From Thereva unica (Eukaryota > Arthropoda > Insecta > Diptera > Therevidae): a DNA stretch of 64,000 bases. Positions 56,185 to 64,000 of this stretch are shown piece by piece. Location: assembly GCA_949987705.1 (NCBI GenBank), contig OX465285.1, positions 91,149,975 through 91,213,974 on the forward strand, given 5' to 3'. A program made the position numbers and the translations under genes. The first letter of the stretch is position 1; every line of letters starts with the position of its first letter. Under the pieces are notes generated by a model. The model ran no database searches and had not been told where the DNA came from. It saw only the letters and a list, made by a program, of their open reading frames with translations.

Positions 56185-58490
56185 CCTTTTCTTCTTCTTC
56201 TTTAACGGCTCTACAACCGGGATCCGGTCCTGGCCTCGCGCAACTGTTCTCTCCACCGGTCCCGATTCTGAGCCGATGTCATCCAGTTTGGCATCCCTAA
56301 ACTCTGAGCGTCCTGGCCCACGCCATCCTTCCAGCGAAGGTTGGGCCTCCTCGCTGTCGCACCCCATAGGTCTTACCGCAAAGAACTTTCGAGCGGGCTC
56401 ATCTTCACTCATACGAGCTAGATGCCCTGCCCACCGGAGCCTACCGAGCTTTATTTTCTTCACAACATCTATGTCGCGATAGCGCTCGTAGATCTCGTCA
56501 TTGTAAAGTCTCCGGAATCGTCCTTCCTCACATACGGGGCCAACAATCCTCCGAAGTATTTTCCTCTCAAACACGCCCAAGAGGTTTGAGTGCTTTTTGC
56601 TAAGCACCCACGTTTCGGATGCATATGTGAGAACGGGTAAGACCATCGTCTTATATAGTAAAAGTTTAGACATTATGGTTAGATATTTGGATTTGAAGAG
56701 CCTTGACAGACTATAGTAGGCTTTGTTGGCTTTTAGCAGTCGTGCGCGTATTTCTGGTTCCATGCTATTGTCGGCTGCTACTATTGACCCAAGGTAGGTA
56801 AATGATTTTACTACGTCAAACTCGTGTTCCGCTATCTTGATTGTGGGACCAATGTTAGGTGTTCTTCCAGACGAGGCCACCATGTACTTTGTTTTGCTTT
56901 CGTTAATGTGCAGTCCCAGATTTCCTGCCGCTTGCTCAATCTGAGTGAAAGCTTCTTGTACAGCTGTTGTTGTTCTTCCAATGACGTCAATGTCGTCTGC
57001 GTAAGCTAGTAATTGGGTGGACTTGTGGAGGATTGTACCCCTTGATGTCACGCCCGAATCTCGGATCACTTTCTCCAACGCCAGATTGAAAAGGAGGCAG
57101 GCCAGACCGTCCCCTTGTCGGAGTCCATTATAGATGTTGATTGGTCTGGACAGTGTTCCGGATACCTTTACTTGGCTTGACACATTGATCATGGTCAACC
57201 TACATAGTCTTGTCAGTTTGTTGGGGATGCCGAATTCTCTCATGGCTTTGTAGAATTCTACCCTGGCTATGCTATCATAGGCGGCTTTAAAGTCTATGAA
57301 GAGGTGTTGAATTGAATGTTGAAACTCTAGACATTTTTCCATAGCCTGCCTCAAGGTGAAAATCTGATCAGTCGTTGATTTGCCTGGGCTGAAGCCACAC
57401 TGATAATGGCCTATGATGATTGGTGGAGCCTCCGAATCCTCAGTTAGCTCGCCATTTAGCAATTCATGAAAGTGCTCTTCCCATCGCTCCAAGATGCCTT
57501 TAGGATCGGTGATCAGATTCCCTTCTTTGTCCTTGCAGTATGTGCAACGTGGTGTGAATTGCGTCATACTGCGGACTCTTTGGTAGAACTCCCGCGCCTG
57601 GTGCGGCCGTCGTTCTCTGTACTCTGTTCTAGCTCACAGACGAGATTTTTTTCCCAGGCTTCCTTTTTTCGTCTGTGAATTCTCTTTTCTTCTTTTCTGA
57701 GCTCTTTATAGTTCTCTTCGCGTGCCCGTGTTCTCTGAGACTGCTGCATGGCTCGGTACGCAGCATTCTTACGTTCAGTCGCCAGCTTGCATTCATTATC
57801 GAACCAGTCGTTCCGATCTTTACGACTTCTGCCTAAGATGGAATCAGCAGTACTAATGACCGTATTTTTAAGGCGGGTCCAGTTCTCTTCAACGCCCGGC
57901 ATCTCATCCCCAGGACTTAGGGCGAGTTTTAATGCATGACCGTAGCTGTTTCTGGCCATTTCATTGCGTAATGCAGCTGTGTTGATTCGAGCCTGATCAG
58001 CGGATACAAAGCCTTTCAGAGTTGTAATGCGCTCTCGGAGCACCATACCAACAAGATAGTGATCCGAGTCGAAGTTGGCACCTCGGTACGTTCGTACCGT
58101 CATCAGACCCGAAAGGTGGCGGCGGTCTATCAACACATGATCTATTTGGTTGCGAGTGGCTCCATCAGGAGATACCCAGGTGGCTTTATGGATATCTTTA
58201 CGCGCAAATCTAGTACTTGCAACGACCAAGTTCTTACTTGCTGCCATCTCTACAACTCGCTGTCCATTGTCATTAGTGTTTTCATGCAAGCTGTGGTTGC
58301 CGACATATTGCCTGTATATGGGCTCCCGGCCTACTTTGGCGTTCAGATCTCCCAGTATGATTTTTACATCATACCTGGGGCAGGCATTAAGTTCCCGTTC
58401 AACTAATCCGAAGAATTCTTCTTTATCATCATCCGGGGACTCTTCTGTAGGTGCGTGAACCTTTTCTAATGCATCTTCAATCGGGGCATG
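56185..58490 (-). pseudogene. RTE-clade non-LTR element, 5'-truncated, endonuclease plus reverse transcriptase
   Basis: Best preserved transposon of the window. The endonuclease part (about 58,480 to 57,564) reads HAPTEESPDDDKEEFFGLVE, DVKIILGDFNAK in the form LGDLNAKVGRE, then NQIDHVLIDRRH and NFDSDHYLVGM, keeping the IDHV and SDHxLV motifs (this domain resembles the so-called craniofacial development protein 2 family). A one-base shift at about 57,590 leads to a 465-codon RT frame. It has QCGFSPGKSTTDQIF, FIDFKAAYDSI (90-100), GLRQGDGLACLLF (148-160), LLAYADDIDVI with intact YADD (189-192), and the C-terminal RLRWAGHLARMSEDEPARKF. The join EAPPI/IIGHYQCGF lacks the RT region normally between these blocks, an internal deletion. 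The 3' end is CCGTTAAAGAAGAAGAAG. Confidence 0.88.
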
Positions 58491-58504
58491 TATATATCTT
58501 TCTC

Positions 58505-58712
58505 AGTAATTATTTCTGAACCTGTACAACATCCTCGGTACGATTTATAGCCATCTATCGCAGCATCTCACAGCCCCTTAATACATCATATTCCCTTCTA
58601 TCCTTCTAACTAAGCTTACTACTAGACATTGCACCATGAACGAACGACATGACGAACTAGTGGTACCAAGAGTAATTCCTAAGCTTAGTTCATCATCCCA
58701 TAAAAATATGTG
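58505..58712 (+). mobile_element. 3' tail of a non-LTR retrotransposon (copy 4 of 4)
   Basis: CTTACTACTAGACATTGCAC, CATGACGAACTAG, TTCCTAAGCTTAGTTCATCA, TCCCATAAAAATA. The shared block of the tails at 1,340, 7,825 and 25,745. It meets the truncated 5' end of the RTE copy at about 58,490-58,505. Confidence 0.65.
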
Positions 58713-60466
58713 GGTTTAAAAATCATTTTATAAAACACTGAACACGATGTAAAACAAACACGACAAACAACCCAAATCGGTGTTATCTCACTTCCACTAA
58801 AGTTGAATGCTTTCAAGAGAACACCCAACTACCAATGTCACCCTGTACGGTTTTGGGGACAACATTATTTGTCATAGATGTGCTCAAACGATTCCAAAAG
58901 CAAAAATTAATCTTAATTGAATATTAAAGCCAGAAAAATTGTCATGTCATCGAAAAACTGAATGGAAATTATTTATCAACACCCCAAATCATAAACTACG
59001 ATAAAAAAGCAATGAACTTTACGTCGTTCACAATGCGAGCGCAGAAAACCAAAAAGAACAAATTTGCACTGCGTCCATTGACAGGCGAACTCCAAAGTGA
59101 TTTATGCCAAAACTCCCTCCTCGGATCGGTGATTTCTAATGGCGGATTTTTTGTGTCATCTATTAATCAAATCCCAATAAAAATTCCTTTTGGAAATCAA
59201 TAAAATCATAAAATTTTGCCAATAAAATACTCGAAAAAAAAAAATGATAATTTGTTGCCAAACATCAAGCACCAAGCTTGGGGCCATTAATAACGCGCGA
59301 TAGAAGAACTCAATTAGAGGAGCGCAGACCCACAACAGAATCTCAGGTAGAGTGATAGTCGTGCAGGGAGAAATGTCGCACAGAAGGAGGACGACAGAAG
59401 GAAAGAGGTAAAGTTCCACCACCCACCTCTAGCTCTTGGCTTATCTATGTAGCATTAAGAAGGGGGACAAAAGGTAGGGTTGGGGGTGGGTGCAGGAGCA
59501 GGCGGATAGGGGAGATAATGCCAATGTTGGAAAGTTTATCTGTAAATGAATTTTGCTGCTTCTCGAAACGTAATTAATATGTGGACAATGATGTCTGACC
59601 AACTGGAAACTTTACGTGATTAATCATGGAAAACGAAAACGACCAGCGCCGGCCGACACAGCGACGTAACGTACATCCACACATACATACACACAATATT
59701 TTTTCTAACTTGGCGATTTTTGCTCGGGTCATTAGAAACTTGAACCCCGTCGCGTTCAACACTGGTTCAGCAAAATGGTTGAATTGGCGATTTTTTTTCG
59801 TGCACCTGTATTTTGTTGTTTTTGGTCTCAATTTTTTATGAGCTGCGTTTACCTGTAGCCAAGCTGCGTAACAAACACTCTGTTTTTTTTATATAGATAG
59901 TATTGAGGCAAAAAAGAATACGATAAAAAAAAAATAAAGCGACAAAATTTTTGTCAACAGACACCCGGTTAATAACCCTAAAACGATCGCTGAGAATGGG
60001 TTGTGGCCCCGTGCGTCCGTCCGTCGTCTCTGTGGTGATAAAGCTTGTCGTCCAACTCGCCTCTTGCGAGGAGACAGCGCAAACGTCTGGCTATTAATCA
60101 TGGTCTCTTAACCAATGCGTGTTTTTGCGGACCGCTTTCTTTGTATTTAGTTAGTTATTCACCACGTACAGTCGCTATTTACCTATCCGTCAATTTGTTG
60201 TCTTTAATACCTCAAGAGTAGTTCGGTTAATGTTGGAGGTTTTTTGTTGTTGTTTTTGTTATCAACGTTGACTTTTCCCCCTCTCAAGTTCTCGTTTTGG
60301 GCGTCTAAATATGTTCAACTTGGAGGGTGGAATCGTTTCCACACAAAACTTCAACACTAGCCCAGGGTGGGGTGAGTCTAAAATTTCAAATGGCTATCTC
60401 CATTTTTTCTCACGGATTATGATTTTCCGAACAGATATATCAAATTTTTGCGCGAACATTATTTTA
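58713..60466. other. upstream DNA, nothing recognised
   Basis: No coding signal. 59,980-60,120 is GC-richer (CCGTGCGTCCGTCCGTCGTC) and could be a 5' UTR exon of something, but nothing supports it directly. Confidence 0.35.
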
Positions 60467-61005
60467 GGGGTCGTCCATAAATTACATGAGGCGATTTTTG
60501 CGATTTTTCGACCCCCCTCTCCTCTTGGTGAGATGTCGTGAGATTTGGCTCGACTCCTCCCTCCCCCCTTCAATCTCACGTAAGATTTTTCAAATTAAAA
60601 AAAAACTAGTATTTACACTAAAAGCACGAATTTGCGGGCGTAACCACAAGAATCACTGATAATTCGAACTCCAACTAGCCCCTCCTCTATTCCACTCGCT
60701 TTTCGGCTTGAAGTGGACACACAACTACGAAAGCTCGCAATGCAAGGCGCGAATTAGGCGCGAAACCAACCATACTTGCGTTCGCACTTGTTCGGGGGTG
60801 TTCGTGGCGCGAGTATGGAGCCACCTTAAGGCACAAATAGATTGCTGCATATCGAGTCGTGCCTGCCGACCATGGCCTGCCGGCGGCCTGTAAGTGAATG
60901 GGGGTCTTCAGTGCAGAAACACCAGAAAAATTACGTGATATTTGCCGAAACCCCCCTCTTCCCTACCTGAGATTGGGTGAGATTCTGCTCGACGTCCCCC
61001 CTTCA
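60467..61005. mobile_element. TIR element of the GGGGTCGTCCATWAATTACATGAGG family, right end lost
   Basis: It starts TTA|GGGGTCGTCCATAAATTA-CATGAGG, then a C-rich stretch and AATCTCACGTAAGATTTTT. The distal part (GGCCTGCCGGCGGCCTGTAA, AAAAATTACGTGATATTTGC, TGAGATTGGGTGAGATTCTG) is the reverse complement of 19,690-19,880. The expected inverted right terminus is absent; the sequence passes into a LOA-like fragment. Confidence 0.7.
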
Positions 61006-61059
61006 CTGTATGATCTTCTCCGCCTCTCTCCAACACCTCGGAATATGGGCTAGCGCAAA

Positions 61060-61930
61060 GCTACACCGAAATAGTGGTAGCGGGATTGGTCCAAACCTCT
61101 TTGAAGGAAAGCTGGGAAGATGTGGTCCTTTCCATAAGACTTGAAGGGATTGAAGGTGCCAATGGCTCACTCAATCTTACCGGCAGTGAAAATCTTGTTT
61201 GCGAGACCTTTGTTCCTATTGTAGGACCGGTGGGCAAGTACTACCTCCGATTTAATGTTAGGTTCTAAGGACAATCCAGGGTCAGTTACCTGAGAACCCG
61301 GGAAATGAGTGCTCATAAATAGCTCCATGGTATCCCTGGTGTTCTCCGTAAAGGCCCCTTCAGGAGTCTTGGGAGAGACAAAGCCATTGGAGTGATCCTT
61401 AGACAGAACTTTGTGTAATAACCTCGTGGAGGCTGGAAGCTTGTCTATTTCTTTGCAAAAGGCTTCCCATGACCTTCGTTTGGATCTTTTCAAATCTTTG
61501 TTATAATTGGTAAGGGCTTTCTTGTAGAGGTCCTAGTTGCCCGAGACTTTAGCCCTATTAAATAGTTTTCTGACTTCTCTCCTTTGCCTGCAGAGATAAT
61601 TGTTCCACCACGAAACCTTTCGGTTGGTGCTTCGAGGTTTTGCAGGGCAGCTACTTTCGTAGGCTGCGATGATCGTTTCCTGCGGATTGGTAGGCACAAG
61701 GTCGAGATCGGCCTCAGTAATGGGATTAGTATTCATATAGCTGATTCCTAACTTGAGGACTGTGCGACAAGCCTCCCAGTCAGTCTGCCGTGGAATCCTA
61801 AATGTTTCCGAGGATATTGCACCTTATATGTCTATGGACGCTGTCGATGCTGCTCGATGTAACTTTCGGTTCATTCGGAAATCAAGAACCGGCCGTTGGA
61901 AGCCTATATTCCTATAATAGATTTAAAAAA
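61060..61930 (-). pseudogene. LOA-like element, endonuclease end to RT start
   Basis: Minus-strand blocks: RIPRQTDWEACRTVLKLGIS, PITEADLDLVPTNPQETIIA, SCPAKPRSTNRKVSWWNNYL, VRKLFNRAKVS, then after a frame change ALTNYNKDLKRSKRRSWEAF, CKEIDKLPASTRLLHKVLSK, PEGAFTENTRDTMELFMSTH, FPGSQ. This matches the PxxTNWxxF...WWNxELxxLRxxxRRLFNxA...SWRxFCExI...HFPGS order of LOA/I-type ORF2. Two frame breaks and no catalytic RT residues. Confidence 0.75.
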
Positions 61931-64000
61931 TAATCAATATTTTTTTAATACAGTTTTTTCACTTTTAATTCACCCATTTGCAAATCAAATTAATCTTTTT
62001 GCAAATTAAGTATTTCTACATGATATATACCTCGCTGCACCCATAAGCCAATAGTATGGCGTGCGCCAAAACAAATGGGAATCTCAAAATCGCTTTTTAA
62101 TAGGCAGTGAGGGTCGCAAATCCCACAACGAAAGTGCATTCATAAAGAAAAGTGTCACTCCGTGTGTGTGAGATTGTCATTTCCAATTAGCTTAATTTTG
62201 GAAAAGATTTCCTCGATGACCTCCACACGGCCGGCCACCGATCACCGGTGTAAATATTTCATCAAAATATGCACCACATAACGAAAAACTTATGTTGGCC
62301 CAGACAAGAAAGCCATGTAAAAATTCGCGTGGCATTCAACGTCTTAAGTAACAATAGATTCATAGGAAAAATGTCTGCAAAAACGTCGGCACTCCTCCTC
62401 AGTCGCGCTCGTACATTCGTTTGTCTGCACATTTTCCACCATTAGCACCAATTTGCTTAAACAATAAATGAGAGAAAAAATTTGCCCTCCCACACAATAT
62501 GTCCTTCATTGAAGCTCCTCTACACCCTCAAGGTTTCCTTCTTCCTTCCATCACCCACCCCCTATCCGCACCCAAGGAAGGAAGAAACAACAGTTTTTTT
62601 TTCGTACAAATCCTGGTCACATATCAACAGGAGGTTACTGAAAAAAAAGAAGTAGAACGAAAAGAAACGTAGAGATTTTCCCTTTTTCCTTTTTTTCCCA
62701 TTTCCCTTTTTCCCGGGTAATTTTTTTTTGTATTCCCTTTAAAAGGAACATTCTTAAGCACATCCTTATCACAATTGTCCCGTTACAGCTCCCAAGGCGC
62801 TACGATAAAGGTTACAAGGGTAGCAGTCGTAGGCGTTTGTCCTCCATGAAAAATTCATTTTTCTGTGTTCTAGATTCTCAAGAAGCACCCACCAAACGGC
62901 AGGGACGTAGGCTTCAACCCCCCGAAGGAGGGGCAAATTTTTAACAGCACTAAAGCTCTCGAGCGGGAAATTTTTCTTTTCTTTTTTTTTTCTTTTATTC
63001 TTCTGAAGGAAAAATAATTTCTTACAAATGTTACAAATGCACAAAAACGCGGGTTTTTAAGTAGGCAATAAATATCTCAAGTCCTTATAAAATATAGTTG
63101 GAGGCACGCACACACACACCCAATTTTCATGATTTATTGTGAAAACTTTCCAAATTCTTATCAACCACCCACCAACCAAAAAAAAACCAGGTAACCCCAA
63201 CTACACCTCCTCCACCACTTATTTCCCACTACTGCCCTTCGGGGAGAATTTACTTTTATTCATTTTTCACGACCGCCGCTCATTATTTGTGGAATTTCTC
63301 AACTTTAAAAATTTAAACAAATTCGAGCTAATTAAAGCCTTAATTATTAACCGAAATCGCCCGGCTTAAAACTTTTAATAAGGGAAGCGCTTCTGAAGGG
63401 CTGCAGGGAAATTTTAAATTTTTTGTTCCTTCTTCTAAAAATAAAAAATTAAATGTAAATATTTTTTAATGGTTGAAGATAAAAAAAAGGGTTTTGTGAG
63501 TACATATCTTTTTTTTTGGAGGAAAAGGAACTTAGATTGTAAAGGGAGCGGATATTGAACAAATTTCTGGAAGGGTTTTGGGAAGTTTTTTTTTGTTTGA
63601 TAAGATTACAATCGTTGATTTATATGACAGAAAGAAAATGATGACAAAGCTGTTTTCGCTGGGAATGAGTTGTGCAATTTGACATTTAGTTAGGAATTAG
63701 GACTTTTGCTAGGGCTGTGTTAATAGATTAAGGGCTAAGGGTGGAAAAACGACAATAATCAGTTGGTGGCCAATGGTAGAGCATGTTGCATTTCAAAAAG
63801 AAGTTGCTTACACAATAGGAAACTCCTCATAATAACGACGTAATAGCAATTAATGAAACAAATTCGTCGATATGACCTTCCTTCGCATATGGGCAAAAAC
63901 GCGCAAAAAGGCATATGCGTGTCCGGAGCCGATGACCGTTTTAGAGTCGGAAATGAGTACCCAAAAAGAAATGCTTTCGGTGGATACCGACCTAGACAAC
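61931..64000. other. upstream DNA, nothing recognised
   Basis: It contains pyrimidine-rich and A-rich simple stretches (about 62,520-62,740) and a short (AC)n at about 63,103. No conserved frame or RNA is identified. Confidence 0.35.

Overview
This window is insect nuclear DNA, most likely from a dipteran. It is AT-rich, has short phased introns of 55-71 nt with GTAAG-type donors next to introns of many kb, and is packed with decayed insect-type transposons (R1-like, LOA-like, jockey/CR1-like, RTE, Ty3/gypsy, Ty1/copia, mariner, TIR and fold-back elements). No bacterial, organellar or phage gene organisation is visible. The species call is an inference.

The one host gene I can support is an FNDC3-family gene (FNDC3A/FNDC3B-type, nine fibronectin type III domains and a C-terminal membrane anchor) on the minus strand. 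Six coding exons join in frame: 42655-42848, 26646-26874, 26389-26582, 23472-23681, 21149-23416 and 17858-18349. Every junction has an AG acceptor and a GT donor with matching phase. Together they encode about 1,195 residues, close to the human proteins. The 5' end is unresolved. A candidate 39-nt exon with the right phase lies at 53131-53169 in a GC-richer island (about 51.7-53.5 kb), and a weaker alternative first exon lies at about 27.0 kb.

Layout: 0-17.8 kb lies downstream of the gene. It holds non-LTR fragments, an 890-bp fold-back element and long AT-rich tracts, the nearest of which (15.95-17.86 kb) should contain the 3' UTR. 17.86-26.9 kb holds most of the coding sequence. The last intron is about 97% one 2.7-kb TIR element carrying an RTE reverse-transcriptase fragment. 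The 2.7-kb intron at 23.7-26.4 kb is also largely retrotransposon. 26.9-42.65 kb is a 15.8-kb intron with copia, mariner, LOA-like and fold-back pieces. 42.85-64 kb is upstream or first-intron DNA with R1-like, RTE, gypsy and LOA-like remnants, nested TIR elements and the GC-rich island.

All transposon genes seen are broken by stops, frameshifts, deletions or altered catalytic residues. The longest is an RTE reverse-transcriptase frame at 56.2-57.6 kb. I found no rRNA, CRISPR array or convincing intact tRNA. I see no clearly new biological system. The most informative observations are the transposon-filled short intron of FNDC3, the candidate upstream exon and promoter island, and several TIR/fold-back families with 3-bp target duplications.
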